Source: Pseudomonas costantinii (lineage in GTDB: Bacteria; Pseudomonadota; Gammaproteobacteria; Pseudomonadales; Pseudomonadaceae). From it: a DNA stretch of 64,000 nucleotides. Positions 50,437-59,626 of this stretch are shown piece after piece. Numbering within the stretch: position 1 is the first letter of the stretch; the number at the start of each line of letters is the position of its first letter. The notes below the pieces were generated by a model. It searched no databases. It saw only the letters and a list, made by a program, of their open reading frames with translations, and had not been told where the DNA came from. Made by a program: the position numbers and the translations under genes. The stretch covers positions 62,001-126,000 of the forward strand of contig NZ_MDDR01000036.1 in assembly GCF_001870435.1 (NCBI RefSeq), read 5' to 3'.

Positions 50437-50979
50437 GTGAACGCTCCCGCCGCCCCATTGATCGACAAAGACCTCGGCAACCGCATGATCAAAGTCGACC
50501 ACGCCGGTGAGCATGGTGCGATCTGCATCTACAGCGGTCAGCTGTTCATGGCACGGTTTTTTGCCCCTGGCATGGTCGATGAACTCAAGGAATTCCTCTC
50601 CCACGAACGCCGTCACCGTGCAGTGTTCCAGGCCGAGTTGCAGCGCCGCCGTTATCGCCGCTGCCGCAGTTATTGGTTGTGCGGTCTCGGCGGGCTGGTG
50701 CTGGGGTTGGTCACCGGCCTGTGCGGTCGCAAGGCGATTGTCGCCACAACAGTCGCGGTTGAAAGCGTGGTACTCAAGCACTTGGCTCATCAGCTCCATA
50801 CGCTGCGCGATATCGACCCGCTGGCCGTGGCGGCGATTGCTTCCATCGTGGATGAAGAACAACATCACCATGACCATTCGGCCGCGCAGATTGATGTGCG
50901 TGACCCTTGGTTCAGGGCGCTCACGCCGCTGGTCACGGCGTGGACCGAAACCGTGATCTGGATGGGCATGCGCTCCTGA
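50437..50979 (+). CDS. COQ7-like diiron carboxylate protein (demethoxyubiquinone hydroxylase family)
   Basis: About 180 residues from a GTG at 50437 preceded by AAGG; the frame is open further upstream but that part is poorly protein-like. The diiron ligand pattern of COQ7 is complete: Glu in DHAGEHGA, ExxH in SHERRHRAVF, Glu in VAVESVVLKH and ExxH in VDEEQHHHDH. A hydrophobic helix (WLCGLGGLVLGLVTGLCG) may anchor it at the membrane. COQ7 hydroxylates ubiquinone intermediates; whether this is the main enzyme or a paralogue cannot be told here. Confidence 0.85.
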   Translation: MNAPAAPLIDKDLGNRMIKVDHAGEHGAICIYSGQLFMARFFAPGMVDELKEFLSHERRHRAVFQAELQRRRYRRCRSYWLCGLGGLVLGLVTGLCGRKAIVATTVAVESVVLKHLAHQLHTLRDIDPLAVAAIASIVDEEQHHHDHSAAQIDVRDPWFRALTPLVTAWTETVIWMGMRS

Positions 50980-51022
50980 CAAACAGGCATAATCGCCCGC
51001 AACCGCCGCTGTGGAGCCCCCC

Positions 51023-51397
51023 ATGAAGTACGCCTTACTGACCCTCGCCCTGATCCTCAACACCGCTCCGGCTTTTGCGGCGGGTGATGCCGAGGCGGGC
51101 GGCAAGCTCTTCGCCAAGACCTGCGGCGGCTGCCATAGCATCGGCGAAGGTGCACGCGGCGGCTTCGGTCCCGAACTCAACGGAATCATCGGTCGCCCTG
51201 CCGGGACCACCACCGACTACCAGTACTCCGATGCGATGAAGAACTCCGGCGTGGTCTGGACCCGGGACAAACTCGCCGCCTACATCGAGGCGCCGAAGAA
51301 AGTGGTCAGCGGTACGCGCATGATTTTCTGGGGCATCAGCGACCAGGAAAAAATTGAAAACATCCTGGCGTACCTCGAAACCTTTCAACCCAAATGA
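51023..51397 (+). CDS. Small soluble cytochrome c (c2/c550-like)
   Basis: A 124-residue periplasmic monohaem cytochrome with signal peptide MKYALLTLALILNTAPAFAA, haem site Cys34-Cys37-His38 (TCGGCH), and probable axial Met100 in SGTRMIFWG, the position seen in mitochondrial-type cytochromes c. GPELNGIIGRPAG and the C-terminal IENILAYLETF are typical. GGAG precedes the ATG at 51023. It is an electron carrier with unassigned partners. Confidence 0.93.
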   Translation: MKYALLTLALILNTAPAFAAGDAEAGGKLFAKTCGGCHSIGEGARGGFGPELNGIIGRPAGTTTDYQYSDAMKNSGVVWTRDKLAAYIEAPKKVVSGTRMIFWGISDQEKIENILAYLETFQPK

Positions 51398-53419
51398 TCA
51401 CTCGCGCACATTCCTGAACAACATCAACCGCGCACTCTCATGCAGCCCACGCGTCAGCCCCTGTAAGCGCTGAAACTCCTCCGGATGCTGCTCGGACACA
51501 TCTTCCCGAGGCGTTTGCGAGGCCAGGTCGTGCAGGGTCGGCGAACTGCCGTCGTGTTGCATCTGCAGCAGGAAGTCCTTGGTGACGCCGCCGATTACCG
51601 GGAACGTACCCTCGTGCAACACCAGCGGCACCACCCGTTCGCCTTCCGGCGCCGGTTGCTGGATGTCCCGACCCATCGCGCCATTCGAAAACGGCATGCC
51701 CGCCATGCCGGCCACGGTTGGCAGCAAGTCGGCCAGGCCCACGGCTTCTTCAATCACCCGAGGTTGCAGGCCGGGCGCGTGGATCAGCAGCGGCACGTTG
51801 TTGCTTTCCAGGCCCAGTTGCTCGAAGGCGGGCGCCATGTGTGGGATCTGGCTGATGCGCGTGTTGTGGTCGCCGAAGAACACAAAAATGCTGTTGTCAT
51901 ACCAGCCGCCAGCCTTGGCGATTTCCATCAGGCGGCCGATGTTGTAGTCCAGTAGACGCACCGCATTGTATTGCTCGACACTGCGCGAGCCGGCGGCCTG
52001 GACCTGCTCCAGCGTCACGTCGTTTAACTTGAAACCATCGTTTTGCTTGGGAATGGTGAACGGCCGGTGGTTGCCGGAGGTTTGCAGGTAGGCGAAGAAC
52101 GGCTGGCCTTTAGGCACGGCGCGCAGCAGTTGGTCGCCTTCCTTGAACAGGTCCAGGTCGGAGATGCCCCACACGTCTACCCGTGGCGAGCGCCAGTGAC
52201 TCTCCTCAAATAGCTGCACGCCGTCGATGCTCTGGCGGATCAGTGCGTTGATATTCGCCCAACCGGCATTGCCGCCGATCATGTAGAACTTCTGGTAACC
52301 CTCGAAGGCGTTGATCAACGTGTGTTGCCGGGTGATCAGCGGGTTACGCGTGGCGGTCTCCTGACGGGTGACATCGGGCACGCCAGTGATGCTGGCCCAC
52401 ACGGTTTTGGCGGTGCCGGTGACGGGCACGTAGAAGTGTTTGAAGAACCAGCTTTGTGTCGCCAGCTTGTCCAGGTTTGGCGTGGGGTTCAGCGGGTTGC
52501 CGTAGGCGCCGACGGCGCTGGTGCCGAGGGATTCGAGCATCACGAAGATCACGTTGGGCGGGCGATCGCCCGGCAGTCGATAGGGCTGCACGCCTTGTTC
52601 GCGGATGAAGGTCAGTTGTTGGGCGTCAGGTTGGTCGACCCCCAGGTACTCGGCGACCTGCGGGTAAAGCTTGCGCACCTGGGCTTCATCGAATTGCGAT
52701 TGGCCGACCTTGAGCGTGTCGTACAAAAACAACACCGGGTTCAGGCCCACGGCGGCGACTTGGCTATTGCCGGAAAAAAACGCATCGCTCCAACGCAGGG
52801 GCACCGGGTTTTCCAGGTTGAGATTGGCCACGCGACCGAGCAGGGTCAGCAGCACGGCGACGACACCGATGGCGGAAGCCGAGGCCACTGTCAGTTTGCC
52901 GATGGCCTTGGGCGTGCGGTCCAGGGTCAATCGCTCAAGGCACACCAACGCCCACACCCACAGCGCCACGGCCGCCAGCCAACAGGCCGTTATCCACAGC
53001 ACCGGGTAGGTTTCCCACACCATCTGCTGAGAGATCTGCGCGTCTTGCAGGTAGCGCAACACCGTCGCATTGATCCGTACGCCGAGGTAGGCGTAGTGGC
53101 CGAAGTCGATGATGTACACCAGGCCGACCACGGCCAGTGCCACCACCAGATAACCGCGCGCCAGCCAGCGCAGGGCGGGCACTGTCGTGAGGTTCCAGCG
53201 TGGCAGCCACGCCAGCACGGCCAGCGGCAGCAGGATCAACACCGCCAGGCGCAGGTCGAAGCGCAAGCCGATGCCCAGGGTTTCCAGCAGCGCTGGCGTG
53301 TCTAGAGCAAGGCCGGAAAAAACCAGCACAAACACCAGTCGCAGCGCGACCAGCAACGTAAATACCAACCCGATCGCACCCACGCCGTAGCGCAGGCGGC
53401 GTGATTGCAACGCACCCAT
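51398..53419 (-). CDS. LTA synthase-like membrane sulfatase family protein
   Basis: A 673-residue membrane enzyme with about five N-terminal helices and a periplasmic alkaline-phosphatase-fold domain: NVIFVMLESLGTSAVGAYG (metal site), FYVPVTGTAKTVWASITG with the nucleophilic threonine region, and FFGDHNTRI. Gram-negative members transfer phosphoglycerol or phosphoethanolamine to envelope glycans or lipids. The start at 53419 has GGGAAGAA upstream; an open extension to 53542 runs through a REP repeat and is rejected. Substrate not determined. Confidence 0.88.
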   Translation of the reverse strand: MGALQSRRLRYGVGAIGLVFTLLVALRLVFVLVFSGLALDTPALLETLGIGLRFDLRLAVLILLPLAVLAWLPRWNLTTVPALRWLARGYLVVALAVVGLVYIIDFGHYAYLGVRINATVLRYLQDAQISQQMVWETYPVLWITACWLAAVALWVWALVCLERLTLDRTPKAIGKLTVASASAIGVVAVLLTLLGRVANLNLENPVPLRWSDAFFSGNSQVAAVGLNPVLFLYDTLKVGQSQFDEAQVRKLYPQVAEYLGVDQPDAQQLTFIREQGVQPYRLPGDRPPNVIFVMLESLGTSAVGAYGNPLNPTPNLDKLATQSWFFKHFYVPVTGTAKTVWASITGVPDVTRQETATRNPLITRQHTLINAFEGYQKFYMIGGNAGWANINALIRQSIDGVQLFEESHWRSPRVDVWGISDLDLFKEGDQLLRAVPKGQPFFAYLQTSGNHRPFTIPKQNDGFKLNDVTLEQVQAAGSRSVEQYNAVRLLDYNIGRLMEIAKAGGWYDNSIFVFFGDHNTRISQIPHMAPAFEQLGLESNNVPLLIHAPGLQPRVIEEAVGLADLLPTVAGMAGMPFSNGAMGRDIQQPAPEGERVVPLVLHEGTFPVIGGVTKDFLLQMQHDGSSPTLHDLASQTPREDVSEQHPEEFQRLQGLTRGLHESARLMLFRNVRE

Positions 53420-53456
53420 TATTAATTCTTCCCAAGCTGTAAAACGACGCCTATCA

Positions 53457-53486
53457 AATGTGGGAGCGGGCAAGCCCGCCCCACAG
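53457..53486. repeat. REP hairpin upstream of the LTA synthase-like gene
   Basis: TGTGGG-AGCGGGC-aa-GCCCGC-CCCACA forms a near-perfect hairpin of the same family as the element at 25857. Confidence 0.85.
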
Positions 53487-53495
53487 GTTTGACCT

Positions 53496-54098
53496 TCATT
53501 GCCTGTTCGATTGTGTTTGGCTTGGGTATTTCCAGGCAGCATTTACCACCAGCCATAATCCAGCTACCAGGCAGTAACCCGCCAGCAACGGGTCGACCAG
53601 ATAGTCCCAATAGTTTTCCGAGGCCTTGAGCCGCAACGCAAAGGCCAATGTGCCCACTGCCAGCATCCACACGGCCAGCGTATTGCGCAGCGCCAACATC
53701 AGCAGCGCCAACGCACCCACCAGCACAATCATCGGCCGAGGGTTAAAGCCCCAGCGGTAGGGGTCGAAATACGTCAGGCCCAACGTGGCTGGGTACAGCA
53801 CCAGACTCAGCCCACCAAACAGCACCAACAATTGAACGTGGTGTTGACGGTTCAACGGCTGCAACAGCCCCAACCGGCACAGCACAACCCACGCCAGCAA
53901 CACCAACGTGCTGATCGCCAAGTCATCGGTAAAACTGCGCACATACGCTGCCAGCGGCAATTCATTGACCGGGATAAAGCTCAGCGCCACCAACACCGGC
54001 AGCAGCCACGGTCGCCAAGGAGCGGTAAACCGCAGTGCGCACAGCGCCACAAACCCCAGCAACACAAAACTCAAATGGGCCTGCCATAGAGCCAACAT
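53496..54098 (-). CDS. Polytopic membrane protein of unknown function
   Basis: A 200-residue inner-membrane protein with about six hydrophobic segments (ALWQAHLSFVLLGFVALCALRF; WLLPVLVALSFIPVNELPL; ISTLVLLAWVVLCRLGLL; MIVLVGALALLMLALRNTLAVWMLAVGTLAFAL). I do not recognise a family. Its ATG overlaps the stop of the sialidase-like gene (TGATG), so the two are co-translated and probably work together, perhaps on an envelope glycan. Confidence 0.8.
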   Translation of the reverse strand: MLALWQAHLSFVLLGFVALCALRFTAPWRPWLLPVLVALSFIPVNELPLAAYVRSFTDDLAISTLVLLAWVVLCRLGLLQPLNRQHHVQLLVLFGGLSLVLYPATLGLTYFDPYRWGFNPRPMIVLVGALALLMLALRNTLAVWMLAVGTLAFALRLKASENYWDYLVDPLLAGYCLVAGLWLVVNAAWKYPSQTQSNRQ

Positions 54099-55366
54099 CA
54101 CAGGCGCTCCTCCAGCCAGGCTTCGTTGAAGCTGACATGTTTGATAAAGGTGTTATTCCACGAGTACACCAGGTGGTACATGCCGTCCGGGCTGCGGCTG
54201 AAGTACGGGTACTCGTATTCGAATTCACAGCCTCGGGGTTTACACACGCGGTAATCCAGGTTGCTGAGAAAGCGTTGCTCCAGTGGCAGGCGCTTGGCAC
54301 CGCTGGAGGCACGGAAGCCTTCGCCGATGATTTCCTTGTAGGCCTCGGGGGAAAACGGTTGGCCGAGCGGGTCCGGCGACTGGTCGAGTTCCACCACGGT
54401 GCGCCATTCGCTGAGCTGGGCGTCGGTGCCATAGAGGCTTAGCTTGAAGCGACCGTCTTGCAGGTCGTTGAGGGCCACCAATAAACCGTCGTCCTGGGTG
54501 CCCACCGCCGCCAATGATGAATTGGGGTTGGCCGGTTCCAGCGGGTACGGCTCGCTCCAGGTTTGCCCGGCGTCTTCGGTACGGCTGGCGAGGACGCGGT
54601 GATGGGTCTCGCCGGCATAGCGCAACATGGCGATGGCGCGGTTGCCATCCAGCGGCACGATGGTCGGTTGCAGGGAATGCTTGCCGCGGCTGATGCGGAA
54701 TTTATCGACCACCGCACCGTCGGCGCTCAGGTACAGGTACTCGGCAAACTTGCCCATGAACTCGTGGTACACCGGCAGGCCGATCGAACCGTCGGCGTGG
54801 AACACCGGCGCGGCGCGCACCAGGGTGCTGATGTTGAAGAACGGCGAAGTCACCAGTTGCCTCGGCGCCGACCAGTTGGCGCCGAGGTCATCGGAGACCA
54901 TCACGTTGATCGCACTGGTGGCCCAGCCGCCGACCGACACTGACACATAAAACATCCACAGGCGATTATCCGGTGCCAGCGCGATCACCGGGTTACCCAA
55001 CTTGCGGATATAACGCTGGGTGCCGTCGCGAGTACTTTCACGCGTGGCCAGCACCTGCTCGGCGCCCCATTCGCCGCTGCGCGCATCAAAGCGCGCGGTA
55101 CGCACTTGCACATCGGCGGCGCCTTCGCGGGAACCGGCAAACCACACGGCCATCAAGTCGCCGCCGGGCAGGGCGGTGACGGATGAGGAGTGCACAAAGT
55201 CGGTGAGCTGCGACGACACAAAGCGGCTGGTGTATTGCGGGGCCGCCGCCACCTTCGAGGTGTTCGGGCTCGCCTGGGCAAAAGGCGCCAGCACATGGGG
55301 CGGATGGCTCAGCCAGGCGGCGATAAATACCCCTAGCAAGCTGAAAATCAGTAAGACGGAGCGCAT
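54098..55366 (-). CDS. Sialidase/BNR-repeat-like exported protein
   Basis: A 422-residue protein with an N-terminal membrane anchor or signal (SVLLIFSLLGVFIAAWLS) and a six-bladed propeller typical of sialidases: SSSVTALPGGDLMAVWFAGSREG, VMVSDDLGANWSAP and ASRTEDAGQTWSEPYP are Asp-box repeats, and RISRGKHSLQPTIVPLDG matches the second half of the family. It may hydrolyse or bind a surface glycan. The start at 55366 fits a signal peptide; the upstream open frame overlaps the cytochrome b561 gene and is rejected. Confidence 0.86.
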   Translation of the reverse strand: MRSVLLIFSLLGVFIAAWLSHPPHVLAPFAQASPNTSKVAAAPQYTSRFVSSQLTDFVHSSSVTALPGGDLMAVWFAGSREGAADVQVRTARFDARSGEWGAEQVLATRESTRDGTQRYIRKLGNPVIALAPDNRLWMFYVSVSVGGWATSAINVMVSDDLGANWSAPRQLVTSPFFNISTLVRAAPVFHADGSIGLPVYHEFMGKFAEYLYLSADGAVVDKFRISRGKHSLQPTIVPLDGNRAIAMLRYAGETHHRVLASRTEDAGQTWSEPYPLEPANPNSSLAAVGTQDDGLLVALNDLQDGRFKLSLYGTDAQLSEWRTVVELDQSPDPLGQPFSPEAYKEIIGEGFRASSGAKRLPLEQRFLSNLDYRVCKPRGCEFEYEYPYFSRSPDGMYHLVYSWNNTFIKHVSFNEAWLEERL

Positions 55367-55388
55367 AGAAGACCTGTCGGAAAAAGGA

Positions 55389-55934
55389 TTACTGCACACG
55401 CTCATCCGGCAGGCGCTTCCTGCGACCGGTGAGCATGGATAACGGCAGGTTGTCCCGCACCTGGATACTTTCAAACAGCGCCGCCAGCACATGCACACTC
55501 ACCAGTCCCAGCAGCACATTGGCTGCGGTCTCGTGGATTTGCAGCGGCCAATCGGCGCCCCATAAGGCGTCGACTTCCTGCATCAGGAAGCCGCTGATGC
55601 CGAGGGTCAGCAGCGCCAGCAGCATCAACACCATCACCAGGGCGCCGAGAGGCGAATGACCCAAGCGATGCTGCGGCCGGCCCTTGAGCAGCGATTTCAC
55701 GTGGGCATTGAGCCGCGCAGGGGTAGGCCAGAAATCTGCCCAGCGCGCACTGCGCGGTCCGACAAACCCCCACACCCCTCGTACCAGCAGCCAGGCCATG
55801 GCGTAGTAGCCCAGCCAGACATGCCAGTCATCGCCTGCTTCGTTAAAGAAGTAATTGGCGACAAAGACCCCGGCGATAGACAGATGAAACAGCCTCACCA
55901 GCGGGTCCCACAGGCGCAGGAATTCGCCTGGCAT
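55389..55934 (-). CDS. Cytochrome b561-type membrane protein
   Basis: A 181-residue dihaem b561-like protein with four membrane helices: LWDPLVRLFHLSIAGVFVANYFF, DWHVWLGYYAMAWLLVRGVWGFVG (GPRSARWADFWPTP after it), LGALVMVLMLLALLTLGISGFLM and IHETAANVLLGLVSVHVLAALFE carry the haem-binding histidines. Such proteins pass electrons across the inner membrane. Its start overlaps the PepSY gene stop, so the two form an operon. Confidence 0.92.
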   Translation of the reverse strand: MPGEFLRLWDPLVRLFHLSIAGVFVANYFFNEAGDDWHVWLGYYAMAWLLVRGVWGFVGPRSARWADFWPTPARLNAHVKSLLKGRPQHRLGHSPLGALVMVLMLLALLTLGISGFLMQEVDALWGADWPLQIHETAANVLLGLVSVHVLAALFESIQVRDNLPLSMLTGRRKRLPDERVQ

Positions 55935-56200
55935 CAGCCCTTGATCTCAGTCTTCACGGCTTTGCCGGTGACCGGGTCGTGGTAGATCTCGACCTTGCGC
56001 TTGTCCTTGTCAAAGCCGTAGATCTCGTAGCAGTTGCCGTCGGTGACCTTGAACTTGCTGATCTCGTAACCTTCGGCCTTGAGCTTGTCCTGAAACGCCT
56101 TCTGGTCTTGCCATTGCGAACGCTCGGCGGTGGTGCATTGGGGGCCGGCGATGGCCAGCGGGCTGGCGATGATCAGGGACAGCAGGAGAATTTTGCGCAT
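55934..56200 (-). CDS. PepSY domain periplasmic protein
   Basis: An 88-residue secreted protein with signal peptide MRKILLLSLIIASPLAIA and one PepSY domain (FQDKLKAEGYEISKFKVTDGNCYEIYGFDKDKRKVEIYHDPVTG). It is coupled to the cytochrome b561 gene by a one-base overlap and divergent from a two-component system. Similar PepSY/b561/two-component loci respond to metals or envelope stress; the signal here is unknown. Confidence 0.9.
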   Translation of the reverse strand: MRKILLLSLIIASPLAIAGPQCTTAERSQWQDQKAFQDKLKAEGYEISKFKVTDGNCYEIYGFDKDKRKVEIYHDPVTGKAVKTEIKG

Positions 56201-56347
56201 GGAAAAGCTCTCAGCAGAGGTGGGAGATTTCACAGTGCAAAACCAACCTTAGTGCAACCTTAGTTGGCAACGAGCCGTAACATCTTTAGCGGAATAGCCC
56301 GCGCCAGAACCCGGCATGATGCCGCCGTTTCCTACAGAGATTTTGCT

Positions 56348-57010
56348 ATGCGCCTACTCCTTGTCGAAGATGATCGTGCCCTCGGCCAAGGCATTCGCGT
56401 GGCATTGGGCGCCGAAGGCTACACGCTGGATTGGCTGCAAGATGGCCTCAGCGCGATGCACGCCTTGCGCACTGAAAGTTTCGATTTGTTGCTGCTTGAC
56501 CTCGGCCTGCCGCGCCTCGACGGCCTCGACCTGTTGCAGCAACTGCGTGCCGAACAACACGACTTGCCGGTGCTGATCCTCACCGCCCGTGACGGAACTG
56601 CCGAGCGCATCGCAGGGCTGGACGCGGGCGCTGATGATTACCTGATCAAACCGTTCGATGTGGAAGAGCTCAAGGCCCGCGTGCGCGCCCTATTGCGCCG
56701 CAGCCAAGGCCGTGCGCAACCGATGCTGGAACATGCCGGTGTCAGCCTCGACCCGGCCACCCAGCAAGTGCGCTACCAGGACGAAGACATCATCGTGACC
56801 CCGATGGAATACCAACTGCTGCACCAATTGATGGTGCGCCCCGGCAAAGTGGTGACCCGCGAACGCCTCTCCCGTGCGCTGTATGGCTGGCAAGACCGGG
56901 TCGAGAGCAACACGTTGGAAGTGTTGATCCACAACCTGCGCAAGAAGTTATCCACCGAGCTGATCCGCACCGTGCGCGGGGTCGGCTACGTGCTGGCGCT
57001 TAAACCATGA
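56348..57010 (+). CDS. OmpR-family response regulator, QseB/PmrA-like
   Basis: A 220-residue regulator: receiver domain MRLLLVEDDRALGQGIRVAL, phosphoacceptor in LLLLDLGLPRLDG, ILTARD and YLIKPFDVEELKARVRALLRRS, then a winged-helix domain ending LIHNLRKKLSTELIRTVRGVGYVLAL. The start at 56348 fits the receiver; the open frame upstream is not conserved. Its end overlaps the kinase gene by 4 bases. It probably controls the divergent PepSY/b561 operon. Confidence 0.93.
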   Translation: MRLLLVEDDRALGQGIRVALGAEGYTLDWLQDGLSAMHALRTESFDLLLLDLGLPRLDGLDLLQQLRAEQHDLPVLILTARDGTAERIAGLDAGADDYLIKPFDVEELKARVRALLRRSQGRAQPMLEHAGVSLDPATQQVRYQDEDIIVTPMEYQLLHQLMVRPGKVVTRERLSRALYGWQDRVESNTLEVLIHNLRKKLSTELIRTVRGVGYVLALKP

Positions 57011-58353
57011 ACTCGGTTCGCGCGCGCATCCTTATCCCGGTGCTGGTGCTGATCCTGCTGGGCGACGCCCTCATCAGTTGGCTGGTACTGCGCGACAGTC
57101 ACCATGAAATCGAAGAAGTCTACGACGCCCAACTCGCCCAAAGCGCGCGTCTGCTGCAAGGCGTGCTGCGCCAACGCGACCCTGGCGAAGCGGACTGGGA
57201 GCGGTTGTATGAGGCGTTTGACCAGGCCATGAGTCGTGTAGGGGAGGAGGGCGTGGCCCACCCTTATGAAACTCGGTTGACCTTCCAGGTGTGGCGCAGT
57301 GATGGTGAGCTGCTGGTGCGTTCTGCTGAAGCGCCTGTGCTGGCGGCGCCGCCGGTCACCCTCGGCTCCCACGACATTATGGACAACGGCAACGACTGGT
57401 GCGCCTTCCTCCTCGCCGACCCGCAACAAGGCCTGCTCATCTGGGTAGGCGAGCGCGACGACATTCGTCAAGACCTGATCGACCGTATTGTGCGCCACAC
57501 CCTCTGGCCCAGCCTGATCGGCGTGCCGCTGCTGACGGTGTTGATCTGGCTCGTCATCGGCTGGGGCCTCAAACCCCTGCGCGCCATGGCCCAGTCGATT
57601 CGCGGGCGCAACACCGATACCTTGCAACCGCTGCACCTCAAGCCACTGCCCACCGATCTGGAACCCATGCAAACCGCGCTCAACCGGTTATTGGTGCAGA
57701 TGGACAATTTGCTGGAGCGCGAGCGCCGCTTCATCGCCGACGCCGCCCACGAGTTGCGCACACCCCTGGCGATCCTGCGCATCCACGCGCAAAACGCCCA
57801 AACCGCGAGCACTGAGGAACAGCGGCGCGAGGCGTTGGATTTTCTGGTGAGCGGCGTCGACCGCGCGACACGCATTGGCAGCCAGCTGCTGACCATGGCC
57901 CGCATCGAACCGCACCTGAGCAACCCCGTGCGCAGCCGTGTGCAACTGACGGAACTGGTTCGGGAGGAACTGGCCGAGCTGACACCGCTGGCCATGGAGA
58001 AAGGCGTGGAGTTGGTGCTGGAAGGCGATGAGGAGTGCTGGGTCGAAACCGAACCGGTGGCGCTGGCGATAGCGCTGCAAAACCTGGTGACCAATGCCCT
58101 TAATTTCTCGCCTGCGGGCAGTGAAGTGAAAGTGGTGATCAGCGCCAATTGCCTGAGCGTGGAAGACGAAGGCCCGGGGATTGATGAAAAGGAAATGGGG
58201 CGTTTGTTCGAACGGTTTTACAGCCGAGGCAACGCCAATGGCGCGGGCTTGGGCCTGGCGATTGTGGACATGATCGTAGGCAAAATCGGTGGCCGATTAG
58301 AGCTGTTCAACCTGCCACAGGGCGGGTTGTGCGCTCGGATCAATTTCACATAA
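57007..58353 (+). CDS. Sensor histidine kinase, QseC/PmrB-like
   Basis: A 448-residue membrane kinase: two membrane helices (ILIPVLVLILLGDALISWLVL near the start and LIGVPLLTVLIWLVIGWGL around residue 180) flank a periplasmic sensor; then a HAMP-like segment, the phosphoacceptor His in FIADAAHELRTPLAIL, and the ATP-binding NLVTNALNFSP, DEGPGI and GAGLGLAIV motifs. It starts inside the regulator stop (ATGA overlap). The stimulus is unknown. Confidence 0.93.
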   Translation: MNSVRARILIPVLVLILLGDALISWLVLRDSHHEIEEVYDAQLAQSARLLQGVLRQRDPGEADWERLYEAFDQAMSRVGEEGVAHPYETRLTFQVWRSDGELLVRSAEAPVLAAPPVTLGSHDIMDNGNDWCAFLLADPQQGLLIWVGERDDIRQDLIDRIVRHTLWPSLIGVPLLTVLIWLVIGWGLKPLRAMAQSIRGRNTDTLQPLHLKPLPTDLEPMQTALNRLLVQMDNLLERERRFIADAAHELRTPLAILRIHAQNAQTASTEEQRREALDFLVSGVDRATRIGSQLLTMARIEPHLSNPVRSRVQLTELVREELAELTPLAMEKGVELVLEGDEECWVETEPVALAIALQNLVTNALNFSPAGSEVKVVISANCLSVEDEGPGIDEKEMGRLFERFYSRGNANGAGLGLAIVDMIVGKIGGRLELFNLPQGGLCARINFT

Positions 58354-58571
58354 GCGCCAGTAATGCAGTCTTCAAGACAAAGAAGATCCAATGTGGGAGT
58401 TGTCGAGCTTCAGCGAGGCTACGATGGCGCCCGCAAAGCCAACATCGACCTATGAGGGCACACACGAGGCACATAGCCGGCATTTTCACCAAAGGGCATA
58501 TTCAGGCTCGAAACAATTTGTTTACACTCGCGCCCGGTCATCCCCTCTCACACCGATAAGGACATCCCCCG

Positions 58572-59129
58572 GTGAAGCGATTTGCGCTGCTCTCCCTGAC
58601 ACTGGTGCTGTGCGCCTGCCACTCCAATGTTCGCGACTCTTCCCCTAGCGTGTTGAAAGATGGCATTCAACTGCAGCCCAAAACCGTGACCGTGGACGCG
58701 CAGCACGCCAAAGTGGTGATGAAACCCAGCGGCGGTAATTACCCCGTGGAGTTTTCGATAAGCCGTGAAGGCGACCCAGACCCACGCTTGGAAAAAATCG
58801 GCACGGCCCTGTACGTCGGCAAAGGCCGCATGGGCAGCTTGCTTTCCACCCTGACCCAGACCGTCTCCAGCGTATCGCCACAAGTGGAGATCCAGGCCGA
58901 TCCCGGGAAAAAGCTTACCGTGGGCAGCGAGTGGTCCGACGTGCGCCGCGAGTATTACTACAAGTGCGGGATGCTCAAGAGCACGTTCACGCCTGAGCGG
59001 GGGAGGGTGTATCTGGTGGAGGTTCAGTTCACGAAATTGAAGTGTGAGCAGCAAGTGTATGACATCACTGAGCCGACGCAGCGGGTGGCGTTGGCGGGGA
59101 CGGCGAGTGAGGCCGAGTCGGATTATTAG
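58572..59129 (+). CDS. Putative lipoprotein
   Basis: A 185-residue protein starting at GTG 58572 with AAGGA 9 bases upstream. The signal peptide KRFALLSLTLVLCACHS ends in a lipobox-like LCAC, so it is probably a lipoprotein. The mature part is beta-rich, with two cysteines (YKCGML and LKCEQQ) that could form a disulfide. Family not recognised. It converges on the bacteriocin-associated gene group. Confidence 0.78.
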   Translation: MKRFALLSLTLVLCACHSNVRDSSPSVLKDGIQLQPKTVTVDAQHAKVVMKPSGGNYPVEFSISREGDPDPRLEKIGTALYVGKGRMGSLLSTLTQTVSSVSPQVEIQADPGKKLTVGSEWSDVRREYYYKCGMLKSTFTPERGRVYLVEVQFTKLKCEQQVYDITEPTQRVALAGTASEAESDY

Positions 59130-59139
59130 TGGTTGAGTT

Positions 59140-59622
59140 TTAACGTTTACGCGATGGAGCCTGTGGGAATACCACACCGTTGAAGGTGTGGGTGCAGCAG
59201 TCACAAAATGGCTTCATCTGTTCGGGCGTCAACTGCGGGTTAACCTTTTGCAGCACGCCTTCCTCGTTGACCCACAAGCCGCTGTAGTAAGTGGACTCAT
59301 CCGTTCCCACATACTCTTTCTTGTCGCTTTCATGCAAAGCAACCATCCAGAACACCGGCTCCGGACGGTCCAAACGGGCGTTGGCTTCGCTGAAAACGGG
59401 GTCCCACGGGTGACCAACTTTGGACAAGAGAAACCGGAATAACGGCGTGTAATCAAAGCCGTGGCGATGATGACTGTGCATTGAGCCGCGGTTGGACAAT
59501 GAGCTCTTCTCGCTTTTGGTGTGCCGTTCATAGCGATAAGCGCAACAACTACCGTGGCGCACACCATGGGTTCGGGTGTTGACTGAGCGGTAGAGGAGGG
59601 GCTTTTTCATTGAGGGCCTCAT
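59140..59622 (-). CDS. Bacteriocin-locus associated hypothetical protein
   Basis: A 160-residue soluble protein of no known function. It has a basic, serine-rich N-terminus (KKPLLYRSVNTRTHGVRHG, RYERHTKSEKSS), the segment FDYTPLFRFLLSKVGHPWDPVFSEANARLDRPEPVFWMV, and a C-terminal PFCDCCTHTFNG cluster that could bind metal. AAGGAG inside the end of the immunity gene serves as its ribosome site, with 4 bases between stop and start, so it is in the bacteriocin operon. It may be an accessory immunity or regulatory protein. Confidence 0.72.
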   Translation of the reverse strand: MRPSMKKPLLYRSVNTRTHGVRHGSCCAYRYERHTKSEKSSLSNRGSMHSHHRHGFDYTPLFRFLLSKVGHPWDPVFSEANARLDRPEPVFWMVALHESDKKEYVGTDESTYYSGLWVNEEGVLQKVNPQLTPEQMKPFCDCCTHTFNGVVFPQAPSRKR

Positions 59623-59626
59623 TGCA

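Noticed and set aside
52322..53305. Plus-strand open frame of about 327 codons opposite the LTA synthase-like gene
   Set aside because: Antisense shadow, rich in His/Gln/Arg, no conserved motif.
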